Shown here piece after piece: positions 17,898 to 27,286 of a DNA stretch of 64,000 nt; the first letter of the stretch is position 1, and each line of letters starts with the position of its first letter. Origin of the DNA: G963667675 sp963667675 (GTDB lineage Bacteria; Chloroflexota; Dehalococcoidia; Lucifugimonadales; UBA3495); contig OY763929.1 of NCBI GenBank assembly GCA_963667675.1, forward strand, positions 1,612,001-1,676,000, in the 5' to 3' direction. The notes under the pieces are model-generated. The model was not told the origin of the DNA. It saw only the letters and a program-made list of their open reading frames with translations, and ran no database searches. Made by a program: the position numbers and the translations under genes.

Positions 17898-18143
17898 CTA
17901 TCCGGACCGGGAGTCCAGGAAGGTAACCAATTCCCCGATGGTATTGTATTTGTTGCAGTCGTCGGGGCTGAACCTGACGTTGAATTCGTCGGCCACTACC
18001 TTGGCGAAGGCCACGAAATCCACGGAGGACACCCCGGAGTCCCTGAGGCTCGAGTTCAAGTCCAAGGGTCTTCCTGCAGGCCGGCCCTCTATCTCCAGGT
18101 TATCGTCAACTAGCTTTCTGATGCGTTCTTCGGTACTTGCCAC
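17898..18143 (-). CDS. discrete acyl carrier protein
   Basis: 81 residues, acidic, with the four-helix ACP pattern. The phosphopantetheine serine is S40 in SGVSSVDFVAF, where the common DSL is SSV, so the conserved Asp before the serine is missing. The start is GTG 18143 with AAGGAG eight bases ahead. It sits directly after the PKS gene, whose last module lacks an ACP of its own, so it probably carries the final chain. It is followed by the phosphopantetheinyl transferase. Confidence 0.88.
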   Translation of the reverse strand: MASTEERIRKLVDDNLEIEGRPAGRPLDLNSSLRDSGVSSVDFVAFAKVVADEFNVRFSPDDCNKYNTIGELVTFLDSRSG

Positions 18144-18292
18144 CTGAAACTCTCCTTCATTTTATGGGACTGTCTCTACAGCTGAAACGTCCCAATTGTA
18201 TCTGTGCCTAGAGTAACGGTCAACTACAGCCCAGACGAACTGTCAATGTTCTCGAGCGGCGGTGTGTTTCCTGGCGGGCCTGGACGCATCGC

Positions 18293-21200
18293 CTATGCGT
18301 TGCCTCTGCGCCGTTGCTGCACCCAGAAGCTCCGGCGTTGGAACGCGTAGCTCGGAATTCCGATACGCCTCCGCTGCTCACCAGCGAACAACCCCTCGAA
18401 CGAAATAGTAGTGCCTGCTTCGTATACCCTGGCTATCTGATTGAGAAGGCGCTCCTCCGCCTGCTCCGTCCCCTCCTCGGGCCGCAGCAGGCAGTCCAGT
18501 GTCTTGGGGTTGGAGCCCGTCTTGGTGTCTTGCAGCGACTCTATCCCTTGCATCCGCTCCGGCCCAGGGTCCACTCCCAGCGCGACCACTATATCTACAC
18601 CGGCTTCTACCAGCGTGAACGCTCCCTTAGGTAACCCATCTCCGTCCGGTGTCAACCCCCGCCAGTAATCGTCCCTTAGTTCGGCCCCGCGTTGCACTGC
18701 TTTCCCTGTTACCGAACTGACCAGCATAATCGTTGGGTCCGTTACGGCAATCTTAGGCAGGCTCCCTTCCGGGTTGCCGAGGGCCATTGCCAGCCGTAGC
18801 CCGTCTCCTAGTCCGAAGACTCCTGCCGCCAGGGCCGCCGAGACCTCGCCTATACCAGCCCCCATCACGCTGACCGGTCTGATACCCGCGCTTTGCCACA
18901 GCGCCGTGAGCGCCGCTTCTAACGCGTATGTCGCCGGTAGCGCCCATTGGCTGTCATTCACGTCGCCCGATGCTCCGGCCCGGCCGAACATGACGTCCAG
19001 CAACGACGGCCCACGTTCTTGTTGGACTATCTGCTCGCACCTGTCCAGCACTGCCCTGAACACCGGTTCCCTTTGGTATAAGTCTTCTCCAACTCCTGTC
19101 CACAGTTGCCCTTGACCGGTATAGACGAACGCCGCCTTGACGGTTGAGGCCGGCTCAACGTTGTCAGCGTCCCCCCGTGAGTTGGCCAGAGCTTCCAGTC
19201 CCGCCCTCAGTTCTGGGATGTCCCGGAATACCAGCCCTGCCCGGTGGGCGAAATGGCTTCGTCCTGCACCGGCGGTCCAGGCCATGTCTGCAAGAAGTTG
19301 ATTGCCTGCTGAGTTGGACGAAAGCTCTGCACCCCTGTCGTCCAGCCATGCCAGGTACTGTGCGGCCAGGTCGCTTAGAGCGTCCCGCGACTTTGCGGAC
19401 ACAGGCAAAAGCCTGACGGCCCGCTCCGGCGCGGTCTCACCGGATGTGGAAAGGCTGTCGAACGGACTGGGCAGGGAAACGCTGACAGAGTTTGCTCGCC
19501 CCGCAGGCCAAGCCGTCTGCGCCGTAGGCTCGCTATCATTTGCCGGCGTTCCATACCCTTGTACTACAACGTGGGCATTGGTCCCCGAAAGGCCAAAGGA
19601 GTTCACCGCAGACAGCGCCGGTCTCTCAGCAGCCATCGGCCATGCCGTCGCTTCAGAGGTTATCCGCACCGGCATCCGGTCCCAGTCGAAATTGGGATTT
19701 GGCTTTTGAAAGTGTAGATGAGCCGGAATCACCTTTTTATTCATCGCCAGCACGGCCTTCATCAGGCTGGCCATGCCGGCCGCCCACTCGGTATGTCCTA
19801 TGTTGGTCTTGACCGACCCCACCAGCAGAGGCCGGTCCGCTTCCCGGCCCCGGCCGTAGACTGAAGCCAGGGCGTTTAACTCGATGGAGTCGCCCAACTC
19901 TGTTCCGGTACCATGGGCCTCTACATAGTCAATCTCTTTAGGCTGCACTCCGGCCCTCGCCAGGGTATCCTCGATTAATCGTTCCTGTGCCGGTCCCCTG
20001 GGCACTGGGAGGCCTGCGCTGGCCCCGTTCTGGTTCACTGCCGATCCCCTGACTACGCCCCATATCCGGTCGCCGTCAGCCTCTGCCTCACTGAGTCGCT
20101 TCAGCGCAATGACGCCGCATCCTTCGCTGCGGACGAAGCCATCGGCCGAGGCGTCGAAGGCGTTGCATCTGCCCGCCGCCGACAGCATCCCCAATTCGTG
20201 GTGGAAGCGCACCATCGCTTGCGACAATATCGCGTTCACCCCACCGGCCAGCGCCAAGTCTACTTCTCCCCGCTGCAACGCTGCGGCGGCTTGGTGCACT
20301 GCAGCCAGTGACGACGCACATGCCATGTCCACCGGCATCGCCGGTCCTTCCAGGCCCAGGACGAATGCAAGCCGGCCCGCCGCCATGCTGCCCGTGGTCC
20401 CAAAGTAAAGCTCCTCTTGGCCCTTGGCCGCGATGACCTCGCGGTATTGACTCCCGCCGATGCCTACGTACACCCCGGTAAGGCTGCCCCGTAGGGTGTC
20501 CGGGTCAATGCCCGCGTCTTCCAGCGCCTGCCACGTGGTCTCCAACAGCATGCGCTGCTGTGGATCCATCATCCGCGCCTCTATGGGAGATATTCGGAAG
20601 AACCTGTTGTCGAACCTGTCGATGCCGTCCAAATAGCCGCCGGTCCTGTATAGTGGGTCGTCTCCCGCCGGGTCTCCCGCAACGCCCTCCCATGGCCCCG
20701 CGCTTGTCCTCCCGTCGGTTATCGCGTCCCTGCCGGATGCCAACAACTCCCAGAAAGAGGCCAGGTCAGGCGCTCCGGGGAACCTGCACGCCATGCCTAC
20801 GATTGCTATGTCGTCATCCCCCGCCTGGGTCTCCCTCGGTGCTTCTGCCGGAGCCGGTTCCAGGGTCCTTTTGGGAGTTGCTGACTCCCTGATCCCCGTT
20901 AACTCCCCGGCAAGGTGCTTGGCGAGGGCTGCTGCGTTGGGATAGTCGAACACCGCTGTGTTGGACACCACGTACTCCCCGGCCAGGGCGCGGTTCAGCC
21001 GGTTCCGCAGCTCCACCGACATCAGCGAGTCCATCCCCAGGTCGAAAAAGCCGACGTTCGGCGGCGGCGTTGTGGGCAGCCGCAAAACGGCCTGCACCTC
21101 TCGCTGCACGAAGGACACGAGCACTTCCTCCGGCCCTCCGGCAGGTGCACCTCTCAAGCTGGACAGAACGTCTGCCGAAGAAGCTGTGGCTTCTACGCTG

Positions 21201-24200
21201 TCGGCAGATGTCGTGGAAAGCAAGTCTTCGACCAGGGCCGGGCGGTCAGCGACGGCTTCCCCGAATACCGACCAGTCCATGGACATCACCACCGACGTCG
21301 TGATGTCCTGGCGCACCAGCTTGTCCAGCGCCTTGATACCCTGCTGGGGTGTAAACCAGCGTCCGCCCAAAGCCGCCCGCCGCCGCTCGATCCTCTCTTT
21401 TTGTTCCGCTGCCTCGCCGATCTCCGACCACGCTCCCCAGGCAATTGCCTGCCCCGGAAGACCAAGCGCCCGCCGGTGCCCGGCAAGCTGGTCCAGGAAC
21501 GCATTCGCCGCTGCGTGGTTGGCCTGGCCGGGGTTCCCCATGACGCCCACCCGGCTAGAGAACAGGATAAACAAGTCCAGGTCTCGGTCCATCGTGGCCC
21601 GGTGCAGATGCCAAGCCCCTATAACTTTGGGCCAGAGCACCCGCTGGAAACTTTCCCAGGTCTGGTTGTTCAGCGCCGCGTCCGACAGCACCCCTACGCT
21701 GTGAATGACCCCGCCCAGGGGCGGCAGCTTGGCGTCCATTCGTTCCAGCATCGCGTCGATGGCCTCAGTATCGGTCATGTCGGCCAATTCGACCTCAACA
21801 CGCACTCCACTTGCGCGTAAGCTCTCGATGACCTCCCACGCCTCGGGGTCGGGATCTCGGCGGCCGTTGAGTACGATAGTCCCGGCGCCCCGCTCCGCTA
21901 ACCATTGGGCCACGGCGCATCCGATTCCGCCCAGGCCGCCGGTGACCAGGTAAGTCCGGTCTTGCCGCAGTTGTCCCCTGGCGAGGGGCTGAGGCGTCAA
22001 TACTATCTTCCCAACGTGCCGCGCCGAACGCATGAAGTCCAGGGCTGCGCCCGCTTCGGCCAACGGCCACCGGCTGTGGATGATCGGCTTCAACTCGCCG
22101 GCGGAGAACTTCGCCATCACCTCTCGCAGCACTACTCCAACCGCCGCTGGGTCGGTCTTCTTCATCACGTCCAGTTCCAGGATTGCGTAGGCAACGTCCG
22201 GGCGCACCGCCGCCATTTCTTCCTCGGTCAAAATGTCCCTTCTTGCCATCTCGACGAACCGGCCGCCTTCAGCGAGACACGCCAGGCTGGCGTCTATAAA
22301 GCCCTCGCTGGTCAGGCTGTTCAGCACCACGTGGACGCCCTCGCCGTTCGTGGCTTCCAGGACTTCCTCGCCAAACTTGGTCTGGCGACTGTCGTATATG
22401 TGCTCGACGCCCATCGACCGCAGAAGCGCCTGCTTCGGCGCGCTGGCCGTGGCGTGCACTTCCGCGCCGGCGGCCTGTGCCAGTTGAATTGCTGCCAGCC
22501 CAACTCCCCCCGCTCCTGCGTGAATCAGCACCCGCTCTCCCGCCTCCAGCCCCGAGAACTTGAACGACAGCGCGGCAGAAACGAATGCGCTGGGAATCGT
22601 CGCCAGGGCTGATACAGACATCCCTTCCGGCGCAGGCGCCACCAACTCTTCTCGCGTGACCATCTGCGGCCCGAAAGCTCCGAAGCCCAGGCCGACAACG
22701 CGGTCCCCCACGGAGACGCTGGACACGTCGGCGCCTGCTCCCGCGACGTAACCACACATCTCCCTCCCAAGATCGCCCTCTTCGATGAAGCCCAGGGAAC
22801 GGAATACGTCCCAGAAATTCATCCCTGTGGCCTCCACCGTCACGCGGACTTCTTTGGGATCCAGCGTCCGCGCCGGAAGCGGCTTTACCTCGGGCTTGTC
22901 GAACACGCCTGCCCGGTTCGGCGCCAACACCCACGACGGGTCTTCCTGCAATTCCAGCCGCCCGTTCCCGGCATCCTGCCGCACCAGCCTAGCCGCCTGC
23001 CGGCGTCTTGACCGGTAGCAAATGTGGTTTTCCGAGTCTGGATACATCAATTCGTTTACAAGCTCGGACATTTGTCCTGTGGAGCCCGGGTCCAAATCAA
23101 TCATACGCGGCTTTAAATCGGCCGCTTCCAAGGCTATGACCTTGCCCAGCCCCCACAGCACCGCTCCGGCAAGGCCCCCGGCTCGCTCCCGCTCCAGCAC
23201 CTGCGCGCCCCTGGTGACAAACCAAACGCCCTTGTCAGGTGCAACATCGGAGTCCAACATGCCCTGCACCAGCGCCAGCGCGCTTGCCCCGACCCGGTTT
23301 ACGTCCTCCACTAACTCAGTAGTGCTGGATTCCAAGCCGCGGCCGTCCAACCCTTGCAGGTGCACCACGCCGCTGACCGATACATCCGCAGGTAGGCCCT
23401 GCACCAGCGACCGCCATCCCTCGCGGCTGTGGGTGTCCACAGCCGCGTAAGTCACGCCGTTACCGCCGGTTGCTGCCCCGTCGAATTCCGGGGGCTTGTT
23501 GCCCGCAACGACCACGGTCTGGTTTCGCCTCGCCAACTCCTCCGCAAGCTGGGCCGCGAGTCCTCCATCATCGCTCGCCAACACCCACAGTCCGGGAGAC
23601 TCGTCTACCCGCGCCGGACCTTGCGCGACGATCACGCCCTTGTCCAACATCTCGTGGGTGAATGTGTCGTCTACCCCCAGGGCCTCGACGCCTGTGAAGC
23701 CTACGTCGCCCAGGGCTTGGCACCATATTGCAGGACTGGCCAGGGCGTGGTGCGGCCGGTACGAGTCGGCGAACCGCCACCAGCCGTCCAACTGCCCGAA
23801 GGTCAGGTCCATCCAACCCAGCCCCCGGAGGTTCTCCAGGGCGATTAGATGTCCCGACGGGGCCAGCAATGCGCTGCAGTTGGCCAGGGTTTCCTGCAAG
23901 AACCGCGTGGCGTGCAATACGTTGGAGGCTATCAGCAGGTCGTAGCCGTGAGCATCGAACCCCTGGGCTACTGGATCCCTCTCGATGTCTAAGGTGAGGT
24001 AGTTGATGCTGCCGCCCCCGTCGCCGAACCGCCCCTCCGCTTCCGCAAAGAAGCCCGCTGAAATATCCGTATAGGTGTAGTCGAATCGCCCCTCGGGCAG
24101 TTCCGGCAGTACCGACGCGGTCGCCGACCCGGTGCCCGCTCCCACCTCGATAACCCGCAGCCGCCGTCCCTCCGGCAGCTCTGCTACCAGGGCCTGGACT

Positions 24201-27200
24201 GCGTCAGCCAGCATCCGGTTCGCCGCGCGCGCCACCGGCGCCTTCAGGTATAGGTCGGCTGCCGTGGGTTCCCCGCTGCTGAACAGCAACGTCAGCGGGT
24301 CCTCCTGCCCGCGCAGCACGTCCCCCAGGGCGAGCCCGGATCGCCGGAACAAGCCAATCTCCGTCAGGCCGTCTGGGTACAGGCCCGTCATACGCTCGGC
24401 AAACTCTTCTAAGTCCCCGGGCAAGACGTCCGGCAACGGGTCTCCCGGCCCAACTACCACGGAGAAGACGTCGCCGTTCTCCTCCAGCACGCCTGACTTT
24501 GCAACCATTTCCAGCATCCGGCGGAACAACCGGCTGTGTTCAGGTAGGACGTTAAGCCGCTGACGGAGCTCATCCGGGACCACCAACTCGCCCTTTGTCC
24601 TCTGCCATCCCAGTTCCTCCAACGTCGCCAAAGCGCGCGCCCACGCCCACCGTTCCAGGTCGGCCAGCAGTGCGTTCCTGCCCTGCGGGTCCACGCCTGC
24701 GTCTGTCAAATAACCTGGGAACAACTGCGCTCCGGCTGACACCGATGCCGGACTGGGGAAGAAGTCCGCCGGAAGTATGCCGGACTCCAAGGGTCGTTCT
24801 CGCCAGACGACCTCGTACAGGAGGTCGTCCACCCCTTCCACCGAGGCCAACAGCGCCGCCTCCGTGGCCCGCTTTACCGTATAGCCGTTTATCTCACCGA
24901 GCAGCGCCCCGCTTGGGTCGTAAAGCCTCAGTTCCGCGCTGAGGACTTCCGGCTGATCGGCAGAATCAGACTCCGATTCTCCAGAGGCTTCGCTCATCGT
25001 TACGTGACATAACAAGCCGTCCGGCAGTCCCTTGGATAGCCACATGCGCTCCCAACCGAAGGGCAGGTAGGTTGCCTCGCCGGGGCCCCCGGACATGTTT
25101 CGGGCAACGCCGACAACCTGGAAACAGCCGTCCAGTAATAGCGGATGCACGTCCAGATCATTCCGGCCCAGGGCTTCCGGCAGGCGGACCTCGCCTAACG
25201 CTTCTCCGGGCCCAGACCAGACTGTCCTCAAGGTCCGGAAATGTTGGCCCAGGTCGATTCCGGTGGAAGCCTTCGCCTGGTAGTATGCCGGCACGTCCGA
25301 CGGAGAGAGCCGGGCCTTTATTGCTTCCGGGTCAACCCGCTCGCTAGCGGAGGGCGCCGACCTCCCCGTCTGCACACGCCCTTCCACGTGCATCGCCCAT
25401 TCGTTCTCCAGGCCCTTGCTGTATACCTGGACCTGGCGGGCCGAGGTTTGCCCGGCATCGTCCAGCACGACCTGTACCTTGCGGCCGTCCTGGTCCGTCT
25501 CACCCTGGCCTGCTTGCTCTGGAAAGACCATCGGGTTGTGGAGTTGAATGTCCTCCAAGACCGCAACGTCGCCGCTCTCGACGAAGCAGGCCGACGCTGC
25601 CATGGCTCCATATAATGCGCCCGGCGCTATGACCCGCCCGAAGACTTTGTGGTCCGCCAACCAGAATGGGTCTGCTGGAGATACTTGTGTTTCAAAAGTC
25701 GTCCCTCCGCGAGCGGACTCGTGCCGGACGCCCAGTAATGGGTGGCCGGTGCTTGCACGGCGTTGTTTCGACTGCTGTAGCCAGTGCCGTTCCCGCTGGA
25801 AAGGATAACCCGGCAGCGAGATTCTTCTCCGCTCCTCTCCCGCGAACAGCCCTTCGAACGATATGTCCAGACCGGCCCCGTACGCTTCCGCCACTGCATT
25901 GATGAAGCCTGCTTCACCGTCCGGAGCCGAATCATCCCTGGGCGGCCGTCGCAGGCTGGCAATCGTCGGCGGCGCATCGAGACCAGCCTCGCCTGAGGCT
26001 GCATCGGGCCAAGCCAAGGTGGCCATGGGTCCCAGCACCGAATGGGGACCTATCTCCACTATCAGGTCCACCCCGAGCTCCGCCACGGTCTTGACGCCGT
26101 CTGCAAACGCCACCGGCTCTCTGGCATGCCGACGCCAGTAAGCCGCGTCTAAGACCATGCCTGACCCGACTGCCCCCCCTGTCAAGTTGCTCACCATCGT
26201 GATGCTTGGCCAGCCGATCTCAACGCCGCCAAGCGACCTCTCCAGTTCGTCCAGGGCCGGTTCTACTAGCGCGCTGTGGAATGCCCGTGAGGTGTTCAAC
26301 CGGTTAGCCCTGACACCCGCGTCTTCGAAACGCCTCAAGACCGTCTCTACATCCCTGGCCGGGCCGCTGACGACTATGTGCGCCCCGTTGTCCGCGGCGA
26401 TGCTCAGCCCAACGCCCTCGGACTCTGAGTTCAGTGCCTCTACATCCGACTCAACCCGCTCTCTCGCCGCAAAGACCGCCCCCATGGCGCCTTCTTGGGT
26501 GCCAGACAGCAACGCCCCGCGCGCGACGGCAAACCGCATGCCGTCTTCCAGGCTGAACACCCCGGCCGCTTGTGCCGCCGCGATCTCGCCAACGCTGTGC
26601 CCCAGCGCCACGCTTGGACGGACGCCGACGCTGGCCCAGAGCGCCGTGAGCGCGCATTGGAGAGCGTACAGGGCCGGCTGCTCCCACGCCGTATCTCCCA
26701 GGTCCCCCTTGGCTCCCTGTCGCCCGAACATCACGTCCAGCAGCGATTCTCCTCGCTCCTCTTGGAACACTGCCTCGCACCTGTCTAGAACGGCCCGGGC
26801 TACCGGCTCACACTCGTAAACCAAACGGCCCATCCCGGCCCACTGGCTCCCTTGGCCCGTGTATGCAAACGCAACCTTACCCACCTGCCGCCGGTTGACC
26901 CCATCGCCGGACCGGGCCAATTCACTCAGACGTCTCCGTAGTGATTCAACGTCGTGGAAGACCGCGCCTGCTCGCCAGTCGAAATGACTCCGCCCTACGC
27001 CCGCCGTCCACGACATGTCCGATAACGTCGGCCCGGATGCGGAGTCGTCCACCGAAACTTTAGTTTCATTCTCATCGAGCCACGACAAGTAGCGCGCCGC
27101 CAGCTCTTTGATCGCACCTTCAGACTTACCGGACAACGGCAGGAAACGGTTTGCGCGCGGCGCAATCTTTTGTTCCTCCGGTGGGACTGTTGCGGAGGTT

Positions 27201-27286
27201 TCCAACGAGATCGATACATGGTGCGCAGGGCCTGCTGGACTATCGTCGACCTCATCGCGCTCCACGCCCAGGTACTCTGCCACCAC
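18293..27286 (-). CDS. modular type I polyketide synthase, main part (KS end)-AT-DH-CMT-ER-KR-ACP-KS-AT
   Basis: 2997 residues, continuing the gene that starts at 28569 after two frameshifts. Domains in order: AT1 (GHSVGE ~229-234; RAFH ~335, malonyl-type); DH (HKVFGRVIAP ~548, D-G-C-F-Q ~718); C-methyltransferase (EVGAGTGSA ~1048); enoyl reductase (HAGAGGVGLA ~1585); ketoreductase (TGGLGGIG ~1783; S then GQANHAAAN ~1923, with His where Tyr is usual); ACP (GMDSL ~2085). KS2 follows with all three catalytic residues (ACASS ~2322, EAHGTGT ~2455, NIGH ~2494). AT2 is last, where GHSxGE has become GAGIGE (~2810) and the AFH region is missing, so it is almost certainly inactive. No thioesterase domain is present. 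Module 1 predicts a fully reduced, alpha-methylated unit. A methyl-branched, fatty-acid-like product is inferred. Confidence 0.92.
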   Translation of the reverse strand: MVAEYLGVERDEVDDSPAGPAHHVSISLETSATVPPEEQKIAPRANRFLPLSGKSEGAIKELAARYLSWLDENETKVSVDDSASGPTLSDMSWTAGVGRSHFDWRAGAVFHDVESLRRRLSELARSGDGVNRRQVGKVAFAYTGQGSQWAGMGRLVYECEPVARAVLDRCEAVFQEERGESLLDVMFGRQGAKGDLGDTAWEQPALYALQCALTALWASVGVRPSVALGHSVGEIAAAQAAGVFSLEDGMRFAVARGALLSGTQEGAMGAVFAARERVESDVEALNSESEGVGLSIAADNGAHIVVSGPARDVETVLRRFEDAGVRANRLNTSRAFHSALVEPALDELERSLGGVEIGWPSITMVSNLTGGAVGSGMVLDAAYWRRHAREPVAFADGVKTVAELGVDLIVEIGPHSVLGPMATLAWPDAASGEAGLDAPPTIASLRRPPRDDSAPDGEAGFINAVAEAYGAGLDISFEGLFAGEERRRISLPGYPFQRERHWLQQSKQRRASTGHPLLGVRHESARGGTTFETQVSPADPFWLADHKVFGRVIAPGALYGAMAASACFVESGDVAVLEDIQLHNPMVFPEQAGQGETDQDGRKVQVVLDDAGQTSARQVQVYSKGLENEWAMHVEGRVQTGRSAPSASERVDPEAIKARLSPSDVPAYYQAKASTGIDLGQHFRTLRTVWSGPGEALGEVRLPEALGRNDLDVHPLLLDGCFQVVGVARNMSGGPGEATYLPFGWERMWLSKGLPDGLLCHVTMSEASGESESDSADQPEVLSAELRLYDPSGALLGEINGYTVKRATEAALLASVEGVDDLLYEVVWRERPLESGILPADFFPSPASVSAGAQLFPGYLTDAGVDPQGRNALLADLERWAWARALATLEELGWQRTKGELVVPDELRQRLNVLPEHSRLFRRMLEMVAKSGVLEENGDVFSVVVGPGDPLPDVLPGDLEEFAERMTGLYPDGLTEIGLFRRSGLALGDVLRGQEDPLTLLFSSGEPTAADLYLKAPVARAANRMLADAVQALVAELPEGRRLRVIEVGAGTGSATASVLPELPEGRFDYTYTDISAGFFAEAEGRFGDGGGSINYLTLDIERDPVAQGFDAHGYDLLIASNVLHATRFLQETLANCSALLAPSGHLIALENLRGLGWMDLTFGQLDGWWRFADSYRPHHALASPAIWCQALGDVGFTGVEALGVDDTFTHEMLDKGVIVAQGPARVDESPGLWVLASDDGGLAAQLAEELARRNQTVVVAGNKPPEFDGAATGGNGVTYAAVDTHSREGWRSLVQGLPADVSVSGVVHLQGLDGRGLESSTTELVEDVNRVGASALALVQGMLDSDVAPDKGVWFVTRGAQVLERERAGGLAGAVLWGLGKVIALEAADLKPRMIDLDPGSTGQMSELVNELMYPDSENHICYRSRRRQAARLVRQDAGNGRLELQEDPSWVLAPNRAGVFDKPEVKPLPARTLDPKEVRVTVEATGMNFWDVFRSLGFIEEGDLGREMCGYVAGAGADVSSVSVGDRVVGLGFGAFGPQMVTREELVAPAPEGMSVSALATIPSAFVSAALSFKFSGLEAGERVLIHAGAGGVGLAAIQLAQAAGAEVHATASAPKQALLRSMGVEHIYDSRQTKFGEEVLEATNGEGVHVVLNSLTSEGFIDASLACLAEGGRFVEMARRDILTEEEMAAVRPDVAYAILELDVMKKTDPAAVGVVLREVMAKFSAGELKPIIHSRWPLAEAGAALDFMRSARHVGKIVLTPQPLARGQLRQDRTYLVTGGLGGIGCAVAQWLAERGAGTIVLNGRRDPDPEAWEVIESLRASGVRVEVELADMTDTEAIDAMLERMDAKLPPLGGVIHSVGVLSDAALNNQTWESFQRVLWPKVIGAWHLHRATMDRDLDLFILFSSRVGVMGNPGQANHAAANAFLDQLAGHRRALGLPGQAIAWGAWSEIGEAAEQKERIERRRAALGGRWFTPQQGIKALDKLVRQDITTSVVMSMDWSVFGEAVADRPALVEDLLSTTSADSVEATASSADVLSSLRGAPAGGPEEVLVSFVQREVQAVLRLPTTPPPNVGFFDLGMDSLMSVELRNRLNRALAGEYVVSNTAVFDYPNAAALAKHLAGELTGIRESATPKRTLEPAPAEAPRETQAGDDDIAIVGMACRFPGAPDLASFWELLASGRDAITDGRTSAGPWEGVAGDPAGDDPLYRTGGYLDGIDRFDNRFFRISPIEARMMDPQQRMLLETTWQALEDAGIDPDTLRGSLTGVYVGIGGSQYREVIAAKGQEELYFGTTGSMAAGRLAFVLGLEGPAMPVDMACASSLAAVHQAAAALQRGEVDLALAGGVNAILSQAMVRFHHELGMLSAAGRCNAFDASADGFVRSEGCGVIALKRLSEAEADGDRIWGVVRGSAVNQNGASAGLPVPRGPAQERLIEDTLARAGVQPKEIDYVEAHGTGTELGDSIELNALASVYGRGREADRPLLVGSVKTNIGHTEWAAGMASLMKAVLAMNKKVIPAHLHFQKPNPNFDWDRMPVRITSEATAWPMAAERPALSAVNSFGLSGTNAHVVVQGYGTPANDSEPTAQTAWPAGRANSVSVSLPSPFDSLSTSGETAPERAVRLLPVSAKSRDALSDLAAQYLAWLDDRGAELSSNSAGNQLLADMAWTAGAGRSHFAHRAGLVFRDIPELRAGLEALANSRGDADNVEPASTVKAAFVYTGQGQLWTGVGEDLYQREPVFRAVLDRCEQIVQQERGPSLLDVMFGRAGASGDVNDSQWALPATYALEAALTALWQSAGIRPVSVMGAGIGEVSAALAAGVFGLGDGLRLAMALGNPEGSLPKIAVTDPTIMLVSSVTGKAVQRGAELRDDYWRGLTPDGDGLPKGAFTLVEAGVDIVVALGVDPGPERMQGIESLQDTKTGSNPKTLDCLLRPEEGTEQAEERLLNQIARVYEAGTTISFEGLFAGEQRRRIGIPSYAFQRRSFWVQQRRRGNA

